From: Casuarius casuarius
Taxonomy: Eukaryota > Chordata > Aves > Casuariiformes > Casuariidae
NCBI GenBank assembly: GCA_003342895.1
Contig: PTFA01000416.1
Location: forward strand, 4,106-68,105
DNA: 64,000 bases
Reading direction: 5' to 3'
Shown: positions 1 to 11,070 of the stretch, one piece after another
Layout: the number at the start of each line of letters is the position of its first letter
Numbering within the stretch: position 1 is the first letter of the stretch
Made by a program: the position numbers and the translations under genes
The notes under the pieces: model-generated
Told to the model about the DNA's origin: nothing
The model's input: the letters and a program-made list of their open reading frames with translations, nothing else
Database searches by the model: none

Positions 1-2830
1 GCCAAACCCTGAGCCCTATCCAATGCCAAAGGTAAGCCCTATCCAACGCCAAACCCTGAGTCAAACCCTAGGCCCTATCCAACGCCAAACCCTGAGCCAA
101 ACCCTGAGCCAAACCCTGAGCCCTCTCCAAGGCCAAACCCTGAGCCCTATACAAGGCCAAACCCTGAGCCACACCCTGAGCCCTATTCAGTGCCAAATTC
201 CAATCCCTATCCAACNCCAAACCCTGAGCCAAAGCCCGAGCCTTATCCAACGCCAAACCCTGTGCCCTATCCAATGCCAAGCCCTGAGCGAAACACTGAG
301 CCTTATCCTACGCCACACCCTGAGCCCTATGCAACACCAAACCCTGAGCCAAACCCTGAGCCCTATCCAACTCCAAACCCTGAGCCCTATCCTAAACATA
401 CCCTCAGACCTATACTACACCCTACCCAACGCCAAAGCCGGAGCCCTATCCAAGGCCAAAACCTCAGCCAAAACCGGAGCCCTACGCAAGGCCAAACCCG
501 GAGCCCAATCAACGGCCAAACCCTGAGCCAAACCCTGAGCCCTATCCAAGGCCGAACCCTGACCCCTATCCAACGCCGAACCCTGAGCCACACCCTGAAC
601 CCTATCCAATGCCAAACCCCCAGGCAAACCCTGACCCCTATCGAATGCCAAACCCTGACCCCAACCCTACGCCAAACCCTGAGCCCTATCCTACGCCAAA
701 CCCTGAGCCAAACCCGGAGCCCTATCCTATGCCCTATCCAACGTCATCCCCTGAGCCCTATCCAACGCCAAAACCTGAGCCAAAACCTGACCCCTCTCCA
801 AGGCCAAACCCTGAGACAAACCCTGAGCCCCATCTAGTGCCAAACCCTGAGCCCTCTCTAAGGCCAAACCCTGAGCCCTATCTAAGGCTAAACCCTGAGC
901 CACACCCTGAGCCCTATTCAGCGCCAAATTCCAAACCCTATCCAACGCCAAACCCTGAGCCAAAGCCCGAGCCTTATCCAACGCCACACCCTGAGCCCTA
1001 TCCAACAGCAAGCCCTGAGCGAAACCCTGAGCCCTATCCTACGCCAAACCCTGAGCCCTATCATATGCCCTATCCAACGCCAAAGCATGAGCCCTATCCA
1101 ACGCCAAAACCGAGCCCTACCCAAGGCCAAAACCTGAGCCCTATCCAACGCGAAAACCTGAGCCAACTCTGAGCCCTATCCAACGCCAAACCCTGAGCTA
1201 AACTCTGAGCCCCGTCCAAAGCCAAGCTCTGAGCCCTATCCAATGCCATACCCTGAGCCCTGTCCAGCGCCATACCCTGAGCCCTATGCAACAGGAAACC
1301 CTGAGGCAAACCCTGACCCCTATCCAACGCCAAACCCAGAGCGCAATCCAAAGCCAAACCCTGAGCCATATCCAGCGCCATACACTGAGCCCTATCCAAT
1401 GCCAAAACCTGAGCACTATCCAACGACAAAACCTGAGCCAAACCCTGAGCCCTATCCACCGCCAAACCCTGAGGCAAATCCTCAGCCCTATCCAAGGCCA
1501 AAACCTCGGCCAAACCTGGAGCCCTACGCAAGGCCAAACCCGGAGCCAAACCTGGAGCCCTATCAACGGCCAAACCCGGAGCCAAACCCGGAGCCCTATC
1601 CAAGGCTAAACCCTGAGCCACACCCTGAGCCCTGTCCAGCGCCAAACCCCGAACCAAAGCCCGAACCCTATCCAACGCCAACCCTGAGCCCTATCCAGCA
1701 TCAAACTCTGAGGCAAACCCTGAACCCTATCCAGCACCAAACCCTCAGCCCTATCCAAAGGCAAACCCTGAGCCCTATCCATGGCCAAAAACTGAGCCAA
1801 CCCTGACCCTATCCAACGCCATACCCTGACCCAAACCCTGAGCCCCATCCAACACCAAAACCTGAGCCAAACCCTGAGCCCTATCCAAGGCCAAAACCTG
1901 AGCCCTATCCAAGGCCGAACCCTGAGCAAAACCCTGATCTCTATCCAAAGCTAAACCATAAGCCAAACCCTGAGCCCTATCCAGCGCCAAATCCTGAGGC
2001 CTATCCAGCGGCAAACCCCGAGCCAAACCCCGAACTGCATCCAACGCCAAAATCCTGCGCCCTATCCAACAGCAAACCCTGAACCAAACCCTGACCCCTA
2101 TCGTACGCCACACCCTGAGACCTATCCTATGCCCTATCCTACGCCAAAGCCTGACCCCTATCCAACGCCAAACTCTGTGCCCTATCCAACGCCAAACCCT
2201 GAGCCAAACCCAGAACCCTATCGTACGCCACACCCTGATACCTATCCTACACATACCCGCAGACCTATACTACACCCTACCCAACGCCAAAGCCTGAGCC
2301 CTTTCCAACACCAAACCCGGAGGACTGTCCAATGCCCAATCCGGAGCCACACCCTGAGCCCTATCCAACACCAAACCCTGAGCCACACCCTGACCCCTAT
2401 CGAATGCCAAACCCCCAGGCAAACCCTGACCCCTATCCTATGCCAAACCCTGAGCCCTATCCTAAGCCTTATCCAAAGCCAAACCCAGAGCCCTGTCCAA
2501 TGCCAAACCCGGAGCCAAACCCCGAGCCCTATCCAATGCCAAAACCTGAGCCTTATTCAACGCCAAACCCTGAGGCAAACCCCGAGCCCTATCCAACACC
2601 AAACCCTGAGCCCTATCAAACACCAAACCCTGTTCCAAACCCTAAGCCTTATTCAACGCCAACCCTGGAGGCAAACCCTGAGCCCTATCCAATGCCAAGC
2701 CCTGAGCCCTATCCAACTCCAAGCCCTGACACAAACCCTGAGCCCTATCCACCGCCAAGCCCTGAGACCTATCCACCGCCAAGCCCTGAGCCTACGCCCA
2801 ATGCCCAACCCTGAGCCTACGCCAAGGACA
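1..2830. repeat. Degenerate 24-base minisatellite (CC-anchored hexamers), array 1
   Basis: The commonest unit is CCAAACCCTGAG followed by CCCTATCCAACG, 24 bases made of four hexamers that each start with CC. The order of the two halves varies and many units carry substitutions. All reading frames on both strands stay open for long stretches because the unit length is a multiple of three and stop codons are rare. One frame reads as Pro-Asn-Pro-Glu-Pro-Tyr-Pro-Thr repeats, and the opposite strand reads as Leu-Ala-Leu-Asp-Arg-Ala repeats. I see no promoter, splice structure or single continuous frame, so I treat it as a non-coding satellite. An ambiguous base (n) sits at 216. From about 2830 to 3290 it grades into the next array. 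Confidence 0.9.
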
Positions 2831-5800
2831 AAGACATATCCAAACCCATCCCAAACTCACAGCCAAAGGCAAATCCAAGCCCAAACCCCCAGCCGAAGGC
2901 AAGCCCCCAGCCGAAGGCAAGCTCTAAGCTCACACCTGAGCCAGAGCCAAAGCCCGAGCCTGCACCCGAGCCCGAGCCTGCACCCATGCCAAACTATAAG
3001 CCTGCACCTGAGCCAAGCTCTAAGCCTGAGCCAAAGTGAAACATTGCACCTAAGCCAAAGCCTGTGCCAAACGCTGAGCCTGTGCCAAACGCTGAGCCTG
3101 TGCCAAACGCTGAGCCTGTGCCTAAGTGCAACACTGAGCCAGTCAGAGGCGGAGCCAAGCCCTGAGCCGGTACCTAAAACAAACCATGAGTCTAAGCTAA
3201 ACCCTGAGCCTGAGCCCAAGCCTCAGCCTCAGCCAGACGCTCAGATTAAGCAAGAGCCTGAGCTGCAGCCTCAGCCGCAGCCTCAGCCATCAGCCAAAGT
3301 GAAAGCCACGGCCTCACCCTCAGCCACGGCCTCACCCTCAGCAGTAGCCACAGCCAAAACCTCTAACGTAGCCAAAGCCACAGCCAAAGCCACAGACAAA
3401 AGGGCAGCCAAAGCCAAACCCTGAGCTGCAGCCAAAGCATCAGCCACAGCCAATGCCTCAGCTGCAGCTGAAGCCTCAGGGAAACCCCTCAGCCTCAGCC
3501 AAAGCCTCAGCCAAAGCCTCAGCCAAAATGACAGCCTTGGCCTCAGCCTTGGCCTCAGCCTTGGCCTCAGCCTTGGCCTCAGCCTTGGCCTCAGCCAAAG
3601 TGAAATCCTCAGCTGGAGCCTTCAGCTGCAGCCAAAGCCTGAACCTCAGCCTCAGCTGCAGCCACAGCTATGGCCGCAGCCTCAGCCTCACGCTCAGCCA
3701 CAGTGACAGCCACAGGCACGGCTGCGACCTCAGCAGCACCCAAAGCTGCAGTCTCAGCCAAATCCACAGTCAAAGATGCAGCCTCAGGCAAAGCCTCTGC
3801 CACAGCCTGAACCTCAGCCACAGCCTGAACCTCAGCCACAGCCACAGCCAAAATTGAAGCTGCAGCCTCTGCCAAAACCACAGCCACAGCCTCAGCCACA
3901 ACTGAAGCTGCAGCCTCTGCCAAAACCACAGCCACAGCCTCAGCCACAACTGAAGCTGCAGCCAAACCCGCAGCTGCAGCCAATACCTCAGAAACAGCCA
4001 TAGCCTCAGGGAAACCCCTCAGCCTCAGCCAAAGCCTCAGCCGCAGCCACAACTGCAGACACAGTCTCAGCAGCAGCCTCAGCCTGAGTCACAGCCACAG
4101 CCTCAGCAGCAGCCTCAGCCTGACATAATGCCTCAGCCATGGCTGCAGAAAAAGCCTCAACCTCAGGCGAAGCCAAAGCCTCGGCAAAAGACTCAGTCAG
4201 TCTCAGCACAGCCAAAGCCGCAGTCACAGCTGCAGCCTCAACCAAAGCTTCAGCCTCAGCCTCAACCAGCGACCTCAGCCCCAGCCATAGTCTCAGCCTC
4301 AGCCACAGCTTCAACGAAAGCCTCAGCCAAAGCCGCAGCCACAGTGGCAGCCGCAGCCAAAGCCAAACTGTCAGCCAGAGCCACAACCAAGGCCACAGCC
4401 AAAGTCACAGCCACGGCCAAAGCCAAAGCCTCCGCATCAGACAAAGCCAAAGTCAAAGCCTCAGGCAAAGCTGCAGCTAAGGCTGCAGCCGCAGCGAAAG
4501 CTGCAGCATCAGCCACAGCCTCAGCCCGAGCTTTGGTCGCAGCCAATGCCACGACCAAAGCCGCAGCCAAAGCTGCGTTCTCAGCCAAAGCCACAGCCAA
4601 AGCGGCAGCCAAGGCCACAGCCCCAGCCAAAGCCTCAGCATCACCCAAAGCCTCAGCTGCAGCCAAAACCAAAGCCTCAGCATCACCCAAAGCCTCAGCT
4701 GCAGCCAAAACCAAAGCCTCAGCCACCACCAAAGCCTCAGACAGAGCCTCAGTCTCCGCCCAAGCCTCCACCACAGACTCAACCTCAGCCACAGCCTCAG
4801 CCCCAGACAGAGCCACAGACGCAGCCGCAGCCGCAGAGAAAGCCTCAGCTAAAGCCACAGCCAAAGCTTGATCTTAGGCAAAAAGCCTAAGCCTCAACCA
4901 AAGCCACAGGATCAGCCATAGCCACAACCAAAACTGCAGCCAAACCCTCAGCCTCAGCGCCAGCCTGAGCTTTAGCCACAGCCAACGCCACAACTGAAGA
5001 GGCAGCCTCAGCCAAAGCCACAGCCAAAGCCGCGGCCAAAGCCAGAGCCGCGGCCGCAGCCTCAGACACAGCCTGAGGCACAGACAGAGACAAAGCCACA
5101 ACCAAAGTCTCAGCCTCAGCTTCAGCCGCAGCTTCAGGTGTAGCCACAGGCAGAGTCATAGCCAAAGTCACAGAGAAAGCCTCAGCCAAAGCCACAGCCG
5201 AAGCCTGACCTTAGGCAAAGCCTCAGCTACAGCCTCAGCCTCAGATGCAGCGTCAGCCGCAACAAACGCTGCAACCAAAGCCACAGCCAAAGCCAAAACC
5301 AAAGCCGCAGCCTCAGCCAAAGCTGCAGCCACAGTGGCAGCTGCAGCCAAAGCCAAAGCCTCAGCTAAAGCCACAGGCAAGGCCACAGCCAAAGTTGCAG
5401 CCACGGCCAAAGCCTCAGGCAAAGCCTCAGCCACCACGAAAGCCTCAAACTCAGCCTTTGCTCAAGTCTCTGCCACAGCCTCAACCTCAGCCTCAGCCAG
5501 AGCTTCAGCTACAGCCAAAGCCTCAGCCACAGCCTCAGACAAAGCCCAAACCTCATCCAAAACCTTGGGCACAGCCTCAGCCGCAGCCACGGCCGCAGCC
5601 ACGGCCTCACCTCAGCCATAGCATCAGCCACAGACTCAGCCGCATCTGGAGCCACAGTAGCCACCGCAGCCAAAGTCAATGTTGCAGCCAAACCTACAGC
5701 TAAGGCCCCAGCCGCAGCCTCTGCCAAAGCCACAGCCTCTGCCAAAGCCACAGCCAAAACTGAAGCCACAGAATCAGCCACAGCATCAGCCTCAACCACA

Positions 5801-7650
5801 CCCACAGCATCAGCCTCAACCACACCCACAGCATCAGCCTCAACCACACCCACAGCATCAGCCTCAACCACACCCACAGCATCAGCCTCACCTCAGCAAA
5901 GCCACAGCCAAAGCCAAAGTGGCAGACAAAGCCACAGCTGCAGCCTCACCTCAGCCACAGCCTCAACCGCGGCCAAAAACCAAAGCCTCAGCCAAAGCCT
6001 CAGCCGCCACCAAAGCCTCAGACAGAACCTCAGTCTCTGCCCAAACATCCACCACAGCCTCAGTCTCAGCCACAGCCTCAGCCACACCTGCAGCCTCATC
6101 CTCTGCCTCAGCCACACCACAGCCTTGGCCCCAGCCCGAGCTTCAGCCACAGCCAAAACCTCAGAGAGAGCCCCAGACAAAGCCAAAACCTCATCCAAAA
6201 CCTCAGCCTGAGCCACACCCGCAGCCACAGCCTCAGCCACAGCTTCACCGCAGACAAAGCCTCAGCCAGAGCCTCAGTGTCCACCCAAGCCTCCGCCACA
6301 GGCTCAGCCACAGCCGCATCCGCACACTCAGCCTCTGCCTCAGGCACACAACAGCCTGAGCCACAGCCGCAACCACAGCCTGAGCTGCAGCCTCAGATGA
6401 AGCCTGATCCTCAGCCGCAGGCTCAGCCTCACCGCAGCCACAGTCTCACCACAGACACAGACACAGCCTCAGCTGGATCGGCAGCCTCAGGTGCAGTCTC
6501 AACCACAGACACAGTCTCAACCACAGACACAGACACAGGCTCAGCTGCAGCATCAGCCTCAGCCATGGCCTCGGCCGCAGTCGCACTGCAGCCACAGCCT
6601 CAGCCTCACACTCTGCCTGAGCCTCAGCCTCGGCAGCAGCTGCAACATCTGCTACAGCCACAGCTGCAGCCACAGGCACAGCCTCTGTTGTGACCGCAGC
6701 CGCATAATCAGCCATGGCCTCAGCCTCAGGTACAGCCTCAGCTGCAGCCTCAAACACAGCCGCAGCCTTGGCTGCAGTCTCAGCCTCAGCCTCAGCCACC
6801 ACCTCAGCTGCAGCCTGAACCACAGCCTCAGCCACAACCTCAGCTGCAGCTCCACTACAGCCGCAGCCTCAGGCTCAACCGCAGCCTCAGCGTCAGCTGC
6901 AGCCACTGCATGAGCTGCAGTCTCACTGCAGCCACTGCCTCAGCCACGGTCTCAGCCTCAGTCACAGCTGAAGCCACTGCCTCAGCTGCAGACTCAACCA
7001 CTGCATCAGCCGCAGTCACACCACAGCCTCAGCCACAGCCTTAGCCACAGCCTCAGCTGCAATGGCAGCTACAGACTCAGCCACAGCCGCAGAGGCAACC
7101 TCATCCTCAGGCACAGCCTCAGCCACAACCTCAGCTGCAGCCTCAGCCTCAGCCACAGCCGAAGGCACAGCCACAGCCAAGGATCAGACGCATTGTGAAC
7201 CACAGCATCACCCACAGCCGCAGACGACACTGCAGCCAAAGCCGCAGGCTGAGCCTCAGGCTCAACCTCAGCCACAGCCAAAGCCTCAGCCGCAGCTTCA
7301 ACCGCTGCATCAGCTGCAGTTGCACTGCAGCCTCAGCAAAAGTCTCTGCCACAGCCACAGCCTCATCCAAAGCCCTCAGCCTCATCCAGAGGTTGCAGCC
7401 ACAGCCTCGGCTGCAGCCTCTGCCAAAGCCCTCACCCACAGCCAACGCTTGAGCCTCAGCCAAAGCCAAAACCCTCACCCACAGCCTAAGCTTCAACCTC
7501 AGCCACAGCCACAGCCTCAGTGAAAGCTGCAGCCTCTCCCGTGGCCTCTGCCACAGCCTCAAGCCAAGCCACAGCCTCAGGCCACAGCCTCAACCATGGC
7601 CACAGCCAAAGCCTCAGCCTCAGCCAAAGCCGCAGCTGCACCCTCAGCCA
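2831..7650. repeat. Degenerate CC-anchored hexamer satellite, array 2 (GCCTCAGCCACA type)
   Basis: The array is dominated by hexamers such as CCTCAG, CCACAG and CCAAAG combined into 12-, 24-, 42- and 60-base higher-order units. Examples are five 12-base units GCCTTGGCCTCA near 3533-3595, a repeated 42-base block at about 4625-4730, and five near-identical 24-base units at 5780-5890. The three forward frames read as Ala/Lys/Ser-, Gln/Pro/Lys- and Ser/His/Gln-rich peptides, and the reverse frames as Ala/Glu/Val- and Leu/Trp/Arg-rich ones. Several frames are open for 60-250 codons, which is expected from composition alone. The 6-base CC register continues from array 1, so the two probably share an origin. 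Confidence 0.9.
5780..5890. repeat. Homogeneous 24-base tandem block within array 2
   Basis: About four to five consecutive units of CAGCATCAGCCTCAACCACACCCA are essentially identical, in a background where neighbouring units differ from one another. This homogeneity suggests recent expansion or conversion. No function is implied. Confidence 0.8.
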
Positions 7651-8502
7651 TTTTCTTGTCCAACACTGGCCCTGAGAGCTCTATGACTGGCCTACAGCAG
7701 AACCTCCTCACAGAACAGCTCTCTTGCCACCACAAACCTTCCTTTGACAGCCCCTTTCCAAACCCAATCCAAAAGCACTTCTAGCCTTTCACTTTCTCAA
7801 AACCCTTACGCTAACCCTAAAATGTTTTTCAGGCCAATGCTAGCACTGAGACCCCCGTTGGCTGGCCCAAAACAGAACCTCCTCACAGCACAGCTCTCTT
7901 GCCACCACGCACCTTCCCCAGCCAACCCCTTTCCAGATCCACTCTTACACTGTCTCTAGGCATTCTGTTTCCCCAAACCCAAATCGCAGTCCCTAACCCC
8001 AACCCTTTACCCATTTTCTAGGCCAGTGCTGACACTGAGAGATGTGTTGTCTGGCCCACAACAGAACTTCCTCACAGCAAACCTCTTTTGCCACCACACA
8101 ACTTCCCTTACAGGACCCCTTTCCAGACTTATTCCTATGCCATTTCTACCCTTTCTCTTTCCCCTAACCTTAATCCTGACCCTAAAACATTTTCAGGCCA
8201 ATGCTGGCACTATGACCCCCACGTCTAGCCCACAACAGTCTCCTATAGAACAGCTCTCTTGCCACCACACACCTTCCCTCGCCAGCCCCTCTCCACACAC
8301 ACTCCTCTGGCATCTCTAGCCTTTCTCTTTCTACCAACCCTAAGCCTAACGCCAATGCCAGCACTGAGAGCCCCATTCCAGGCCAATAACAGAAATTCCA
8401 CATAGGACAGCTCTCTTGCCACCACACATCTTCCCTGACCAGCCCCTTTCCAGACCCACTCCTATGCTGCCTCTAACCTTTCTCTTTCTTTTTCTTCTAA
8501 CC

Positions 8503-9473
8503 CTAATTGTGGGGGGATACTCCCAGCTTCCCCCCCACCCCCATCTGGTGCCAGTTACAAGCAATCTGCATTCCTGTGCTTCACACTCCAAAAGGGAGGA
8601 TGTCAAGACTTTGAGATAAGGCCTGCTTGGGCATCGGAAGGATGTTGAAACTTTGAAGTAAGGCCTGCTTGGTTGCCAGGACCGAGAAACAAAGCCTCCT
8701 CTCACTGCTGGGGCAGTGTTAATTATGGTGGTCTAGACTATCTCCTCCTCATCAGGACCATGAGAGATAACACCTGCTTTCACTGCTGGGGCAGTGTTAA
8801 TCATCACAGACTGGAATTAATTCCTTCTTACCCGAGCTATGGGATCTTTCCTTGGGACCACCACTGCAAGAGTAAAGCAGTCATTTGCAGTCACTCAAAC
8901 TCCTTTCTTCAGTGCTGAAGAGTGCTCAAGGCAGCTAGCCTGCCCTTGGGGGTGTTCAGCCACCCCACCCCCATGACTGTCGGTGTGACCATCATAACAA
9001 TAACAGAGGAGAGTTGAACCCTGCAGCAGCCAAAAGCTAGGGACTGCGACTACGTGAAGAGAACTGCAATTGGCCTAGCGACTCCACCTCCACCTTCTCC
9101 TGAAGGGTATAAATAGGTTGGCCCCAGAGGCCGTCTTTGGCTCTTCATGGGTGACAGGGTCTGCCAACTGCGGATCCCCTCAGGACAGGGATGCCCTCCT
9201 ACAGTTACTTCCCTGGGATTGAGTGTACATTGGCCACTTAGGCAACATGTGGGTAAGATCAGTTAGCATTGGAAAATAAGTATTCTAGTTGAACCAAGTT
9301 TCTGTTGATAAGAATTGTTGCTTTGTACCATTGTAACTTGCGTAGTGAATTTAGATCTTTAAAATAATTGTGGAGTCATGCAGTAAATCTCCTTCTCCCT
9401 CTCCTCCCTCATGCCACACAAAACCCACATGGTCCAGGATTGTAAAGATAGTCAGTCGTCCCACAACACTAAT
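8503..9473 (+). mobile_element. Solo LTR of an endogenous retrovirus with target-site duplication
   Basis: The satellite array is interrupted by a 961-base segment (8508-9468) that begins TGTGGGGGG and ends CCCACAACA, an imperfect TG...CA inverted terminus. It is flanked by identical CTAAT on both sides (8503-8507 and 9469-9473), as expected for a retroviral integration. Within it, a TATAAATA box lies at 9108-9115, followed by a stretch compatible with an R/U5 region. Two imperfect internal duplications (GGCCTGCTTGG and CTGCTGGGGCAGTGTTAAT) sit in the upstream third. No gag, pol or env frame is present, so this is a solo LTR left by recombination. Strand is inferred from the TATA box. I cannot assign the ERV class from sequence alone. 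Confidence 0.75.
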
Positions 9474-10734
9474 GTTAACCCAATAACATTTTCCAAGTCA
9501 GTGTTGGCACTGAGGCCCCCATCTCTGGCCGACAACAGAAACCCCTCACAGCACAGCTCTCTTGCAACCACACACATTCTTGCCTTTCTGGCCCACAACA
9601 AAGACTCCTCAAAGCACAGCTCTCTTGCCGCCACATACCTTTCCTGGCCAGCCCCTTTCCAGACCGACTCCAAAAGCACTTCTAGTTTTTCTATTTCACA
9701 CAAACCTTAACACTAAACCTATAACATTTTCCAGGCCAGTGCTGACACTATGACCCCTATCTCTGGCCCAAAACAGAAACTCGTCACAGGACAGATCTCT
9801 TGCCACCACACACCTTCCCTTGCCTCTGTTGCCCACAACAGAAACTCCTCACAGAACAGCTCTCTTGCCACAACACACCTTCCCTTCTCAGCTCCTACAC
9901 AGACCCACTCCAATGGCACCTCTATCCTTTCTCTTTCTCAAAACCCTAACCCTATTTTTCAGGACAGTGCTGGCACTGAGACACCCATTTCTGCCCCACA
10001 GCAGAAACTTCTCACAGGACAGCTCTCCTGGCAACACATACCTTCCCTTGCCAGTCCCTTCACAGACCCACTCTAATGGCACCTCTAGCCTTTCTCTTTC
10101 TCACAACCCTTATCCGAACATGAACCATGAAACATTCTGCAGGCCAATGCTGGCACTAATATTCTCATGTCTGGCCCACAACAGAAACTCCTTACAGTCA
10201 GGTCTCATGGCAACATACACATTCCAAGGTATGCCCCTTTACAGACTCACTGCAACAGTGCCTCTAGCCTTTCACTTTGTCAAACCCTACCCCTAAAACA
10301 TTTTTCAGGCCACTTCTGGCACTAAGACCCCCATGTCTGGCCCATAACAGAAACGCCACACAGCACACCTCTCCTGGCAACATGCACCTTTCCTTCCAAA
10401 CCCTTTCCAGACCCCATCCTATGGCATCTCTAGCCTTCTTTCTCCAAAGGCTAACCTTAACACATTTTTCAGGCCAATGCTGACACTGTGATCCCTATTT
10501 CTGGCCCACAACAGAAACTCCTGACAGCACAGTTCTCTTGCCACTACACACCTTCCCTTACCAACTCCTTTCTAGAGCCACTTCTACAGCGCCTCTAGCC
10601 TCCTCCCCCTTAATCCTGACCCAAAAGCATTTTTCAGGCCAACACTGGCACAGAACTCCCATTTCTGTCCCACAACAGACACTCCTCACAGCACAGCTCT
10701 TGCCACCACACACCTTCCCTTGGAACGGAACCAG

Positions 10735-10915
10735 AAAGGACCTGGCAAGGGAAGGTGTGTGGCAGCAAGAGCTGTGCTGTGAGGAGTTTCTGCTGTGGGC
10801 CAGACATGGTGGGTCTTAATGACAGCCTTGTCTTGAAAAATGTTTTAAGGTTCAGGTTAGGGTAGCAAGAAAGAGAAAGGCCAGAGGCACCTTTGGAATG
10901 GGACAGGAAAGGAAC
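10735..10915 (-). repeat. Inverted unit inside satellite array 3
   Basis: This stretch reads GGCAAGGGAAGGTGTGTGG, then AGAGCTGTGCTGTGAGGAG, then GTGGGCCAGACATGG, then TTGAAAAATGTTTTAAGG and GAAAGAGAAAGGCCAGAGG. These are the reverse complements of the elements of its neighbours, in reversed order. One unit has therefore been flipped between direct copies at about 10670 and 11000. Confidence 0.85.
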
Positions 10916-11070
10916 CGGCAAAACTCACAACCCTTACCTTAATCCTAAAACATTTTTCAGGCCAATGCTGGTACTAAGAGCCCCATTTCTGGCCCAGAAC
11001 AGAAACTCCTCACCATACAGCTCTTTTAGCAGCACACACCTTCCCTTGCCAGCCCCTTTCCAGACCCACC

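Larger units (their letters stand above)
7651..11070. repeat. Tandem satellite with ~155-180-base units carrying telomere-like segments, array 3
   Basis: A recurring unit contains, in order, a C/T-rich stretch with CCCTAACCCTAA-like hexamers, then ACATTTTTCAGGCCAATGC, GGCACTGAGACCCCCAT, GGCCCACAACAGAAACTCC, TCACAGCACAGCTCTCTTGC, CACCACACACCTTCCCTTGC, and CCCTTTCCAGACCCACTCC. Copies of the CAGAAACTCCTCACAG core begin near 7697, 7871, 8051, 8231, 8385, 9531, 9596, 9767, 9834, 10000, 10180, 10345, 10510, 10670 and 11000. Spacing is about 155-180 bases, with two short steps of about 65. A solo LTR interrupts the array at 8508-9468, and one unit is inverted near 10735-10915. Short open frames through the units are not supported as genes. 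Confidence 0.88.

Noticed and set aside
23..1806. Overlapping Pro-Asn-Pro-Glu-Pro-Tyr and Leu-Asp-Arg-Ala-Gln-Gly frames that could suggest a repetitive secreted protein
   Set aside because: The repeats drift between frames every few hundred bases, and the antisense is equally open. This is what a degenerate satellite gives.
2129..3424. A 431-codon open frame through the satellite, Pro/Glu/Gln-rich
   Set aside because: All frames on both strands are open here because of the CC-anchored hexamer repeat. There is no promoter, splice border or domain, and the peptide character changes where the satellite changes.
1..7650. CRISPR-like alternation of repeat and spacer
   Set aside because: There are no constant repeats separated by unique spacers, units are contiguous, and the genome is vertebrate.
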